In this document: piece after piece, positions 19,044 through 29,700 of the stretch | Numbering within the stretch: the stretch's first letter is position 1 | Layout: each line of letters starts with the position of its first letter | NCBI GenBank assembly: GCA_037447605.1 | Contig: CM074814.1 | Coordinates: 389,125 to 422,842, forward strand | Reading direction: 5' to 3' | Length of the DNA stretch: 33,718 nucleotides | Source of the DNA: Zygnema circumcarinatum | Lineage: Eukaryota > Streptophyta > Zygnematophyceae > Zygnematales > Zygnemataceae | Position numbers and translations under genes: made by a program | Notes under the pieces: model-generated | Told to the model about the DNA's origin: nothing | Seen by the model: the letters and a program-made list of their open reading frames with translations, nothing else | The model's database searches: none

Positions 19044-19262
19044 GAGAGTGCTGAGTGGGGGAGGGAGAGAGAGGGCGCGCTCAGCAGAGAGAGGGAGAGG
19101 GAGAGTGAGGGAGAGAGAGGGAGAGGGAGAGTGAGGGAGAGAGAGGGAGAGAGAGGGCGAGAGGGAGAGAGGGAGAGAGAGGGAGAGGGGGAAATTGTAA
19201 GAGAGAGTGAGAGTGAGCGAAAGAGAGAGGGAGAGAGAGGGAGAGAGGGAGAGTGAGAGTGA
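19044..19262. repeat. GA-rich repeat upstream of gene B (CT-rich leader in sense)
   Basis: GAGAGG/GGGAGA units start about 10 bases upstream of the gene B start codon on the minus strand, so the 5' leader of B is probably CT-rich. Confidence 0.85.
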
Positions 19263-19333
19263 CAGTCCAGGTGGCTCTGTTGCGACGGTCGCCTTTATGC
19301 CTCGCCATGATGGCGCTGGCGGCGATGCGCCGA

Positions 19334-20168
19334 TGTCGGTGGTGTCGGCGATGTCGGTGATGTCGGTGGCCCCCTGCGTGACGTGGCAAAAACTGAAAGG
19401 TAAAGTCTGGCAGTTCGCATGTGACGGGTGGCGCGATTTCCCGCGCGCCTAATACGACAAAAAGACGGCTGTTACTCCACCCGCCCAAGTAGCACCCCGT
19501 GATCTCCGGCGGGATATCCGGACCGACAAGCATCGTTTGTCGTATTATGATTTGCACATCAAAAACTGGTCAGAGAAGACCACGACAGATTCGGTCCCAG
19601 GATCTGGCGTTGAAGATTCGTCCAGACTGGCATCGCGATATCAGATTCGTCTTCATTGAAGCCTCCGAATAGTCGCCGAAAACATCGAATCCATTGAATA
19701 TTACGTGTCACCGTCACAGCGCACCCACTTTCGACACGTGGATGAAAAATCTCGATGCCAGTTCAGTGACAGCTGTTAAGCGTCGCTTTCTGACATTGAC
19801 AACTGGATCAAAGACTTTGGCCAGTTACGAACCCGACAGAGATCCGTGTCGGTTTGCGGACCGAAACGACCGATCGATTGTCCGAGGAGTCATCCAAGTC
19901 AGCGAGTAAATCTAAAACGGTACGGCCAATCTGAGACAGCTCTGTACGGCCGGTACGAAAACGGTCAGTCCACAAACCTCCACAGGTAACACCTCCGTCC
20001 ATACTCGATTAGTCACGACATTCTAACCGTACAGATCCGAATCTCCCTCCCCCGCTAAACGCCAAAATGGTCAACCCCTCATTTCAACGGCCCCGTCACT
20101 TGGCCAACTGTTGACAGCCGCTGACCCCGTGCACGTGACGTCACACTTTTGTCCGATAACAACCGACA
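19334..20168. promoter_or_regulatory. Divergent B-E intergenic region rich in TGTCGG/CCGACA
   Basis: TGTCGG or CCGACA occurs at 19334, 19343, 19352, 19361, 19523, 19833, 19847 and 20163. The first four are spaced 9 bases apart in a GATGTCGGT-type array. CGTTTGTCGTATT (19534-19546) and ACGACAGATT (19582-19591) match the A-C region in order and orientation. This is probably the retained core of a duplicated divergent promoter. Which factor binds is unknown. Confidence 0.45.
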
Positions 20169-20288
20169 AACCGCCGCCGACGGCTGCCTTTAATGCTCAC
20201 TCTCCCTGTGGCGGGCGGCCGCCCTGAACCCGGAAGCCTGATCGGCAAAACCCGCGCCCCCCCCCCCCCCTCCTTCAAAGTATATAAG
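20131..20288 (+). promoter_or_regulatory. Promoter of gene E: G-box/TGACGTCA composite and TATA box
   Basis: GCACGTGACGTCAC (20131-20144) fuses a CACGTG G-box with a palindromic TGACGTCA bZIP site. The TATA box TATATAAG is at 20281-20288, so transcription should start near 20310-20320. ABRE/bZIP-type control is inference. Confidence 0.6.
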
Positions 20289-20337
20289 TTCCGCCTCAAG
20301 CCCACAAGGGCCTAACAACAACTGCACCATCCTTGTC

Positions 20338-20358
20338 ATGTGCTCTAGAAACCTCTGA
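20338..20358 (+). other. Short uORF in the leader of gene E
   Basis: ATG TGC TCT AGA AAC CTC TGA: a six-codon frame ending 25 bases before the main ATG at 20384. It would be in the mRNA if the TATA box at 20281 is used. Confidence 0.4.
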
Positions 20359-20383
20359 CATTGTCCTCCTCCTCGCGGCAGCC

Positions 20384-23038
20384 ATGGCTGACCCTCTCCC
20401 CCTCCCTCTCCCTCTCCCTCTCCCTCTCTCTCTCCTTCGCCTCCCTTGGGCCCTCCTCCTCCTCCTCCTCTCTCTCCTCCCCTCCTCTCCCTCCCTCGCC
20501 TCCGCCCAGTCCCTCCTCAACTTCCCTCTCGCCTTCACCGGCGCCGACATCTACAACTTCACCTCCCGCTCCTACACGAGCCGCGCGTTCCTTGTGGACC
20601 TCAACCGTCAGGCCGTTGTGGGCGACGGCAGCGACCCCGGCATAGAACCCCTCTCCGTCTCCACTGCCTGCGCCCTCTCCCCCTCCTCCGCCTTGGCTTA
20701 CCTCACCAGCCTCAAGAAGTACGTCAGCGTGGTCCCTCTGACGTCATCCGGACCCTCTAGTGGCTACCCCCTTCCCACCACTATAAACGCCGCCCTTGTC
20801 GACGTGTCCCCTTCTGGGAACACTCTCCTTATTGCCGACGCAGTCTATGGCGGCGGAGCCCTCCTTATGCCCTCTATAGGAGGGACGAGCACTCCCATAG
20901 TGAGCTCTACCTCCTGCTCCGCCGCCTCCTTCTGTGGGAGTGCCTCCCTCCTTCTCGCCTGCTCCCGAGACAATACAGTATGGACCATCTACTCCTTTTC
21001 CGTTTGGGAGAATTTCGTGTACCCTAATTCCGCTCTCTCCCTCAGTTTTGATGTCTCCTACAAGCCCCTTCAGCTGACCTGCTCGCCTGCAGCAGCTTCA
21101 GGAGATTCAAGCGGAGGGGGGTTCATGGCGGCGCTTTCTGCTTCCGGGCAGCTTATTAGCTATCCATGGCCGCTCTCTTCCGTCCCTCTCAGCGTCTCGG
21201 CTATGTCTGTGGGAGCTTCACCGAATTCTTTCGCATTCGATAAAGTTAATAGTCAAATTTTGGTCACTGGAGGCACCACAGATTTTACTCCGTACAGTCT
21301 TGTAGTTGACTTTATGCCGTACACGGAAGCTGGAGGAGCCGCAACACGGAACCCTAATTCAATCCGAACCGCCACCGAGTCTTCAGTTGGTGAGATACTG
21401 TACCTTTATCCCTTTGATCATTCTTTAACTTTAGTTAAATCCGTGTCTATCCATTTCAAAAGATCTTAGAAAATACAGATGAAAGATGTCGATCGTCCAC
21501 TTCATATCAATATCAATATTAATCTACTTCATGAAATGATTGTTTAATTAATCCTTTTACTTTCTCGGATTTGCCGTATGCAGGTGGGCAGATAATCGTG
21601 TACCAATCGCCAAACTTTGCCTACGTTGCGATTCCTGAAGGGATTGTGTACATTCCCTTGACAGACGATAGCCGAGGAAGCATCGTAACTCTCCCACTCG
21701 ATTACACAGAAATAGGGCGATACCAACCCTACGCCCTCTGTTCTCAATCTTACATCGTGCCTCCCTCTCCCCCACCTCCCTCTCCTCCTTCCCCTCCTCC
21801 TCCTCGCCCTCCTCCTCGCCCTCCTCCACCATCTCCTCCTCCTCGCCCTCCTCCCCGCTCTCCCCCTCCCCGCTCTCCCCCTCCATTCCCTCCTTCTCCA
21901 CGCCCTCCTCCTCGATCTCCTCCTCCTCCTCCTCAGTCTCCCCCTCCCTCCCCTCCTTCATTTCCTCCTTCATCCCCTCCCCCTTCCTCCCCCACTCTTC
22001 TTCCATCCCCTCCTCCCTTCCCTCCCCCACTTCCTCCCTCATCCCCTCCTCCAGTCCCTCCGCCATCTCCTCCCTCTCCTCCTCCCTCCCCTCCTTCTCT
22101 ACCTCCCCCATCTCCTCCCTCTCCTCCTCCATCCCCTCCTTCACTCCCTCCCCCATCTCCTCCCTCTCCTCCTCCATCCCCTCCTCCTTCCCCTCCCCCA
22201 TCCCCTCCTCCTTCCCCTCCCCCATTTCCCCCCCCTCCCTCTCCCTCTCCTCCCTCCCCTCCTCCCCCATCTCCTCCACCTCCTTCCCCCCTGTTTTCCG
22301 TTCCTCCGGCCTCCCCACCACCACGCCCTCCTCCCCCTCCTCCAGGTATTCATCCTCACTACATTTCTGCGAACACCTCTGACATAAGTCTATACATGGC
22401 CTGTACATGCTCCGTTAAGTTCATTTGCTTTAGAAACTCGCTAACCCCAGAAGCCATGTCTCATAACTCCAATTCCCAAAATCTTTCACTGCAGTTACCA
22501 GTCATCGTGTAACCCCTACCTTCATTCGATCCTCTTCGCTCCTTCACTCCCTCCTCTCCTCCCTCTCCCCTCCTGTCCTCCCCATCACTCCCTTCTCCTC
22601 CCTACCACTCCTCTCCTGCCCATTCGCCTCTCCTCCCCTCCCCCTCCCTCCTCCCCTCCCTCTCACTTCACCCTCTCCCCCCCTCTCCCACACTTCCTCC
22701 TCTCCTCCCTTCCTCCTTCCACTCACTCACTCACTCACTCCCTCCCTCCCTCCCCTCTCCCTCTCTCTCTCCTTCCCCCACCTGCAGAGTACTGCGGGCA
22801 CCTCTTCCCGAACTATTTCTACTCCCCCCTGTCCACGTATTGGCGCAGCAGCAACACCATTGGCGTGTTCGTGCAGCCGCGCACCATTGCGGAGTGCATC
22901 GCAATGTGCAACAACGCGACGGGCTGCTTTGGGGTCTCGTACCGTTCCAAGGGCTGCTACCTCCGGACAGTACCCAACGGGCCGGCATGGTATGATAGCA
23001 CAATGGACGCGTACATACTCTGCCAATATATTCCTTAG
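20384..23038 (+). CDS. Gene E: secreted propeller-like / long proline-rich / PAN (Apple) domain protein
   Basis: Three exons: 20384-21389, 21584-22345, 22788-23038 (2019 nt, 672 aa, stop TAG), both introns in phase 1 as in gene C. The start is the ATG in GCCATGGCT. The signal peptide opens with a Pro-Leu repeat encoded by CCCTCT units and runs into LLRLPWALLLLLLSLLPSS, with cleavage near ASAQS. Residues about 48-395 are the same Cys-containing, propeller-like region as gene C (FTGADIYNF, LTSLKKYVSVVPL, SPNSFAFD, ATESSVGGQIIVY). Then come about 195 residues of [17 protein letters not shown] linker, likely hydroxyproline-glycosylated, and a PAN/Apple domain (EYCGHLFPNYF, ECIAMCNNATGCFGVSY, KGCYLR). 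A wall-anchored adhesion protein is a reasonable inference; no enzyme motif is seen. It is about 180 residues longer than gene C, almost all of it in the linker. Confidence 0.87.
22510..22783 (+). repeat. CT/CCT-rich second half of intron 2 of gene E
   Basis: Pyrimidine-rich sense strand (CCTCCT, CTCACT, CCCTCT) directly upstream of the acceptor CACCTGCAG. It is compositionally continuous with the CCT/CCC-rich coding linker upstream, so the intron border lies within a pyrimidine-rich domain. Confidence 0.7.
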
Positions 23039-23040
23039 AT

Positions 23041-23215
23041 GATCTCTCTTTCTCTCTCTCTCTGTCTCACTCTCTCTCTCTCTCTCCCTCTCTCCCTCTC
23101 TCATTGTATCCTCTCCCTCGCTTTCTTCCTCTCGCTCTCCCTCCCTCTCCCTCTATTTTTCTCGTTCGCTGTCTCTCTCTCTCTCTCTCTCTCTCTTTAT
23201 CTCACTCTCTGTCTG
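23041..23215 (+). repeat. CT-rich microsatellite in the 3' UTR or flank of gene E
   Basis: Begins three bases after the stop codon: TCTC and CCTC units with a (CT)n core at about 23171-23195. Confidence 0.85.
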
Positions 23216-24213
23216 TCGCTCGTCTTTTATATTGGCAGTGGACAGAGATAGCCGTCCTTGTAGCTTTAGCTATAAGCTATGTTCGGCTACATAAATAATT
23301 TGATCATTAATTCTTTGAATTCGTTTGTAGAAGGGTCCTTTGGGAATAAAAGAACGCGTCTGGAAACCCAAGAAAGTTTCTATTTTCTTTTTTGCAAGTT
23401 CGGTACCGTCTGTAGAAGAAGGGAGAGATTAGGGTGAAAGATATGGAGTTTCAGGGGCAGTCAACTTGGAAGGCTGGGAGAAGACAGGGCCATAAGAAGC
23501 TTCCAATTCATTTCTTTTTTTATATTCATTGTAAGCAAATCTCTGATTCCGAGATTTCATTTATATTCATAATTCAATTTTTAAGTTCAAACTTCAGTTA
23601 AATTCTGCTGAATGGGAGGAGGTATATTGCTGGAGTTCGCATACCTAAACTCACTTTCTCCTTCTCTCCTCTCACTCCTCCCTCGCCCCATCCTCCATCC
23701 TCTCTCCCTCTTTCTTCTTCCTCTCCTCTCTCTCACCCCTCTCCTCCCTTCTCTACTCTCTCCAGCCATGCATAAAAAGAAACCCTAATCATGCTTTCGT
23801 CCATGAGCGTCTCGTCTATGGCAGAAAAGATAATTAAACACAGCCAAAAAGTTCCTGCAGTTTGAAAATGACATAAAAATGGGGGGAAAAAACACGTTTA
23901 TGATGTAACCAGACACCTTCTTCTTTACAAGTCTTCCATCACATCCCTTTATTGCTCGTCTCATTCACAAATTACACATATGTGAGCTGCTGCAGACTTT
24001 CATTCCTCAGTCTACGAATCTCGCCCCATAGGCTCCCCTACTCCCCCTTTCCTCCTTCACCTCTAGAAAAAAAAAAATATTCCTCAGCAGCATACCCCCC
24101 TCCCTTATCTTCCATCTAATTTACATCCCTCCCTTTTTTTTTCTTTCTTTCTTTCTTTCTTTCTCTGGCCTGAGCTTGCCTGACCATTCTCTCCATGTCA
24201 CCTCACCCACAAT
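23216..24213. other. Intergenic, no gene seen
   Basis: AT-rich with a CT-rich patch at about 23650-23765 and a (TTTC)n run at about 24131-24163. Nothing coding is recognised. Confidence 0.45.
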
Positions 24214-24690
24214 TTAGGGTTTTACAGACGACCCATCTCCCCCAGGCTTTCCCACAACAAGAGGACTCTGCAGAGCCCCATCGCATCCGCCATGGCTATG
24301 GCCCCGCCTGCCCCGCATCATGCCGCCATGGCCATCGACCTCCTTCTCATGGCCATCGCCATGGCCATGGCCATGCTCCCCCCTCCTCATGTGAGCCCCA
24401 TGGCATCTACGTCCCTTGCCTCCCTTCTCTCCCTCGCGCCCTGCCCCCTCCCGCACGTGTGAGGGGCTGCCATGGCGGCCTGCCTTCCTTACTTCGCCGT
24501 TCTCGCCATGCCCCCCATGGCCATGCTCATGGCCATGCTCATGCCCATGGCCATGCCTTCCCTGCATGCCCCCATGGCCCCCATGGCCCTCCACGTGGCG
24601 ACTTCCCCGACTCCTGCGGTGCTCTCCTGTCGCCTGCGATGGCGGCGGTGTGGCGGCGGCGGCGGACTCCGTCATAGTTGGCAAATACAT
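24214..24690 (-). CDS. Candidate His/Gly-rich small protein (doubtful)
   Basis: A 158-residue frame starts at MYLPTMTES and continues with HGHGHEHGHEHGHGGHGE and other His/Gly runs. No family is recognised. Such His-rich stretches can bind metal ions, but here they follow from a CATGGC/CATGCC DNA repeat that gives His-rich peptides on both strands. The plus strand also has an open frame from 24195 with HGHRHGHGHAPP. The minus strand is preferred only because a TATA-like box (TATAAAT) lies about 150 bases upstream. It could equally be non-coding repeat. Confidence 0.28.
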   Translation of the reverse strand: MYLPTMTESAAAATPPPSQATGEHRRSRGSRHVEGHGGHGGMQGRHGHGHEHGHEHGHGGHGENGEVRKAGRHGSPSHVREGAGREGEKGGKGRRCHGAHMRRGEHGHGHGDGHEKEVDGHGGMMRGRRGHSHGGCDGALQSPLVVGKPGGDGSSVKP

Positions 24691-24841
24691 AATGACGCGT
24701 ATGTGAATGTCTGAGTGTCTGAGCTTTGCACTGAACTTGGATGACGAGAAAAGCAATTCTACAGCTTGTGAACAGGCACTACGAGCTGGCTGAGAGAAAT
24801 CTGCAAATGCGGTATTGGAGAATAGGCTGCAGCGCTCGTGC

Positions 24842-24848
24842 ATTTATA
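24842..24848 (-). promoter_or_regulatory. TATA-like box upstream of the His/Gly-rich frame
   Basis: GGTATAAATGCACG on the minus strand. The expected start site, near 24815, is upstream of the ATG at 24690. Only positional support. Confidence 0.3.
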
Positions 24849-24849
24849 C

Positions 24850-25811
24850 CTTCATGACGGATTGCGTGATTGACGCGCCAGAAGGATGTTAACGCGGAAA
24901 CTTAGGATCACGGCGGGCCCGTCTCGAAATAACGCGCACGCGAATCTTCTTATGTGCCGTACAAGTTTCCGCGTGTCCATCAGAGCACTGTGATTGGCCA
25001 GATAGTTCCATAGTACGTTTCTCAGGGGACGATAATACTGTAACGCGTTTTGGGATACCGTACACTTCACGGAATGGAACCGATCCGTTCTGTCACGTCA
25101 CGCTGAAACAGGTTCCGTGTGGCTGACCGTTCGACAAAACAACGCAAGGGACGGCAGTTTAACGGAACGACTTTCGCGACCATTTAGTTAAGAGCATAGA
25201 ACGGTCACCCCTCTCCCCCCTTTCTCTCGTTCCCTCTCTCTCAAACAAGCACAGGTTATTCTGTTGCAATGTAGATATCTGCAAGCCGCTCCTGCCGTGA
25301 TGTACGAAGCAAGAGCGAGGGGCGGAGAGAGAGGGTGAGAGGGTGAGAGGGTGAGAGGGAAAAGGGAGAGGGAAGGGGTAGAGGGGGAGCGGGAGGGAGA
25401 GAGTGAGAGTGAGAGACGCCTAATGTGATACCCTTAAATATTGGAACCTTAAATTTCTGAGCCCTCTTTAGTGCTGCAGGTCACATTCTACATTCTTTTT
25501 TATAATAAATAGTTTAAAACCCGATAACTCAATCGAAGCACAGGTCCTTCGCTCACACCGCAAAACACAACCAGTAATCTCCCACTATCTCAAAAAGCCC
25601 ACATTCCCCTCTACCTCTACCACCTCCCCATTAGAGTCTCTGACTGAGAGTCTCTGACTGTCTGCCCCTCACATTAGAAGGCAGCCAATCACCACCCATA
25701 AATTTGGCAGCCGCCTCCTCTCCCTCCCTCTGCCAACATGCACCACACCAAACGATCATTCTATGCCGTTCGATCTGCCACGTGGCCGCCTGATCTCCTC
25801 CCATCCCTTCC
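24850..25811. other. Intergenic between gene F 3' end and the His/Gly-rich frame
   Basis: No gene seen. It contains GTCACGTCAC near 25094 (also found near 14619), a GA-rich patch with GGGTGAGA units at about 25315-25415 and a G-box at about 25778. It probably includes the 3' UTR of gene F. Confidence 0.45.
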
Positions 25812-28179
25812 TCAGGCTGTGCTCGGCCAAAAGCTCTCAAAGTCCCAACTCAATATCTCGTGCTGTCCTGTCACGCCCCCGGTCGCGGCGCTGAAGCCGA
25901 CGTAAGCAGTCGTCAGCCCCGCACATGCGGCGCACGTGATTGGCCGCAAGACGCTGCAAAGCGCCGCCGAGTGCGTCAGCAACGGGTTCGTAGGTCTGAT
26001 ATCTCCTGTGTCGTCTAGGTACACACTCCATAGTTTCAAGGCGCCGTCGTACTCAATCCAAGCATATTTCACGGTGGTGAAATCATCGAGAAGAGTTGTG
26101 GTTTGAAGCTTGGCCGTTCTCTTAAAGTTTTCACGCACACCCACGAAAGGGCTCGCAGGCTCTCCAAGATAGATGTTTTGATAGGTATCGAAAGTAATAG
26201 CTGCACTCCCCACTGAGTTTTTTAACGTAGAGTTGTACGTGTATCCAAGATTTCCACCACTTGATCGTCCGAAATAACCCAGCACTGCATTTGAAGTAAG
26301 AAGGAAAAATGTGAAACCATCGCCGGTCCTTGCATTGCTGCTGGAAATTTTAAAGGAGAACTTCGTCTTGAATGAAGCCTCTTGGCATCTCCCCGTTGCA
26401 TTGTCTCGCAAAAGTTCGATTGGACTCTGATAGATTCCAATTCCAGTAAGTCTCTTCTCGTCTCTTGTTAGTTGCGATCTCCACTCAATAATCTTTGCTG
26501 CATATCGACGAAGTATTTTACTTGAAGAAGTAAAGCTCGGGTAGGAAAAACTGGCTGGGGTGCTTGTTGCTAAACACCACACAGAGAAAACGGTAAGACT
26601 TAAATCAACTTGCAGTGCAGGAAGAAGATTGGGTCTGCATAAAGTGCCATAGTTTTGCAAAAATAACGAGACCTGCAAGTACGCTTAACCACACTGATGC
26701 ATCGCTAAAGGTTCGAGATAAAGAACAAACAAACTGTCCCAATTCTTTGGAAATTTTGGAAACCTCTCTCTCTTTTCGTCCCTTTCTTTCCTTTCGTTTT
26801 CTTCATCTTCCGCCCCTCTCTCCTCTACCTCTCCATCTCTCTCTCTCTCCTTCCCTCCCTCCCTCCCATCCCCACTCCCTCTGCATAATTGCCATTAGGC
26901 CGCACTTTGAGCATCCAACACATCCACATTCACAATTCACATTTAAGTACAAACGCTGCTTTTGCTTGCAAAGAACAAGCTCCCCCATATCCGTTTTGAC
27001 AGCAGGCAGGCACACAGAAACAATGGTGGGTTCAGCACGAATCGAACTCATAACCGGCATCAAGAAAACTCCCACCGACGACTTCCTGAATGCATCCCTC
27101 TGAAACAACCCAAAACATACCTAGAAATGCTCCATAAACCTTCACTTCGCACAGAGTGAGGTAAGTATAGGTTGGAAGGTACACCCAAACGTAGCGTCCC
27201 ACAAGGTAGAAACAGCTCTTGACGAAGGGGAATCCATTGCTTGTAGAGCTGAACACGAAAACGTTAGTGGGGTCACACTCTGTGTTCCCTTCTCCATCCC
27301 ACGCATCATTGTTGGGACCAATCCACACCTGCACTCCATTCATCCGTTCTTGAGCGATATCTGTTCTCCCATACAACATAACAGTGTTCACCCTTGCACT
27401 ATGACGGAGATCAACCTTCCACCAAATCGGTGGTTCTTTTACAGGGGTAGTGCTCGCGCATCTATCTTTCCCAGCATCTGCTCTGCCATTGCCTCTGTAA
27501 CCGTCCACTGCTCTATCAGCAGTCCAATCCCAAGCAGTGCTCGACAGAAATGCGGGCATATAGAGAGCCAAATTGTCTGCGATCTCCAGTTTGAACAATC
27601 ACATACAAAAAACAGAAGCATATATGAGGTCATATCATGGTGAAACAGAATTGCAAAATTTCATCGACAAAAAATAAGATAATGACATTCTCATCCGAAT
27701 ACACAACCACTTCTGGACAAGAAATAGTCAGATTTGAAAAAAACAAAACAAACATCTTCATCCACCTCTTTGATTCTCAATCATCGTCATTGACCAAACA
27801 TGAAAGTTGAAGCAGAAATTAATAAGGATAAACATGACTCGCCAGAACACCGACGAATGCACCCTTCAGAGTTCTTCAGGAGTGGGATAAGAGACTTAGA
27901 TTTCAACTTGATAAGAGTCGTTCAAAAGGAAAAGACACCACTGAGGTGGAAGGTTTGAAGAAGAAGCTCGTATAGCGCGGCATGCATAGACCCTCTTTCG
28001 GAACATTGCATCTTCCCCCCATTGAATACATTGCTACGAACGAATTGTCCCCCCTCCTCTCACCTCCCTCTGGAGGAGGCGGCGGTGGGCTTGGAGGGGG
28101 AGGAGGAGCTAAAGGAGGGCTTGGAGGAAGAGGAGGAGAAGGAGGTGGGCGTGGCGGCGGGGGACGAAGTGCTGCAAAG

Positions 28180-28274
<95 letters not shown>

Positions 28275-29664
28275 CGAGAGAGAGAGAGGGAGAGGGAGAG
28301 GGAGAGGGAGAGGGAGAGGGAGAGGGCGAGGGAGAGGGAGAGGGAGAGGGAGAGGGAGAGGGAGAGGGAGAGGGAGAGGGAGAGGGAGAGGGAGAGGGAG
28401 AGGGAGAGGGAGAGGGAGAGGGAGAGGGAGAGGGAGAGGGAGAGGGAGAGAGAGGGAGAGGGAGAGGGAGAGAGAGGGAGAGGGAGAGGGAGAGGGAGAG
28501 GGAGAGGGAGAGGGAGAGGGAGAGGGAGAAGGAGAGGGAGAGGGAGAGAGAGGGAGAGGGAGAGAGAAGAACTAAGTACCAAGACGTGGCTTCTTTTCGT
28601 TTTAGAGTGTACTTGATCGACAATCCTTTGGTCAATGAAAAAAAGGCGCACGTATCTAAGTCATAACCGGCATCAACGAAAGAAACAAACACGCAAAGAG
28701 GAGAACCTGAATGCATCCCTCTGAAACAATCCAACACATACCTACAAGTGTTCCATAAACGTTCACTTCGCATAGAGTGAGGTTAGTGTAGGCTTGAACG
28801 AACACCCAAACGTAGCGTCCAACTAGAGAGGAACACATCTTGATGAAGGGGAAGCCATTGTTTGTAGAATTGAACACAAAAACATTAGTGGGGTCACACT
28901 CTGTGTTCCCTTCTCCATCCCACGCATCATTGTTGGGACCAATCCAAACCTGCACTCCATTCATCCGTTCTTGGGCGACATCTGTTCTCCCATACAATGC
29001 AACCCTGTCCACAACTGCACTGCGAAGCAGATCGACCTTCCACCACCTTCCATGATATGTACTTGCGCATGTATTTCCTCCTGCATTTGCTCTGCCATTG
29101 CCGTTGTAGCCATCCACTGCTCTATCAGCAGTCCAATCCGACCAAGTGTTCTCTTGACTTGCAGGCTTACGGAGGGCAAGATTGTCTGCAATCTCTTGTT
29201 GAAAAACAATTTCCTATTAGTAAAGGTATGCTTCCCAGTAATAAGTTGGCTCGGTGGCAGTTGAAAAAACTTTTCTTGTTTCACTCATGTGAGGAACAAC
29301 TGGGGGAAGTACATTTCAAACATGATAAGCAGGCACGCATTGAATGTGATGCAATTGTAACGAATGTACAGAACCAACCTTAGTTCATTACTGCCTTAAT
29401 TCATTGTCTTCCTTTGCAGTAGCTCTCTTAGTCAATTTTTCTTGCTGACTCCGTCTCATTTTTCTGCCTCTCCCATCTTTTCTCCTGATTCGTTTACGCC
29501 CATCACGCCATTTTTCCTCTCTCGTTGATTCTTTTCTTGGTTTATCTTCCCGGTTCTCTCTTTCTTATGTCGTTCTGATACCAACGATCTTTTCACATTT
29601 TTCCGTCGTTTCCATTGAATCACACCCTATCCATTTTTTCCTCATTTTAAACCTTAACCACTCG

Positions 29665-29700
<36 letters not shown>

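Noticed and set aside
24195-24677. Plus-strand 160-codon His/Pro-rich frame
   Set aside because: It overlaps the minus-strand candidate and both come from the same CATGGC repeat; it has no upstream promoter element, so only the minus-strand frame was listed, at low confidence.
27014-27065. tRNA-like sequence (CACGAATCGAACTCATAACC)
   Set aside because: It resembles a T arm at first sight, but the stem bases do not pair and no anticodon or acceptor arm can be built; part of it is shared with the duplicated intron flank at 28664.
27982-28666. Plus-strand Arg/Glu/Gly repeat frames with a GGGGGG-rich start
   Set aside because: They read the GA repeat and the reverse complement of the proline-linker exon of gene F.
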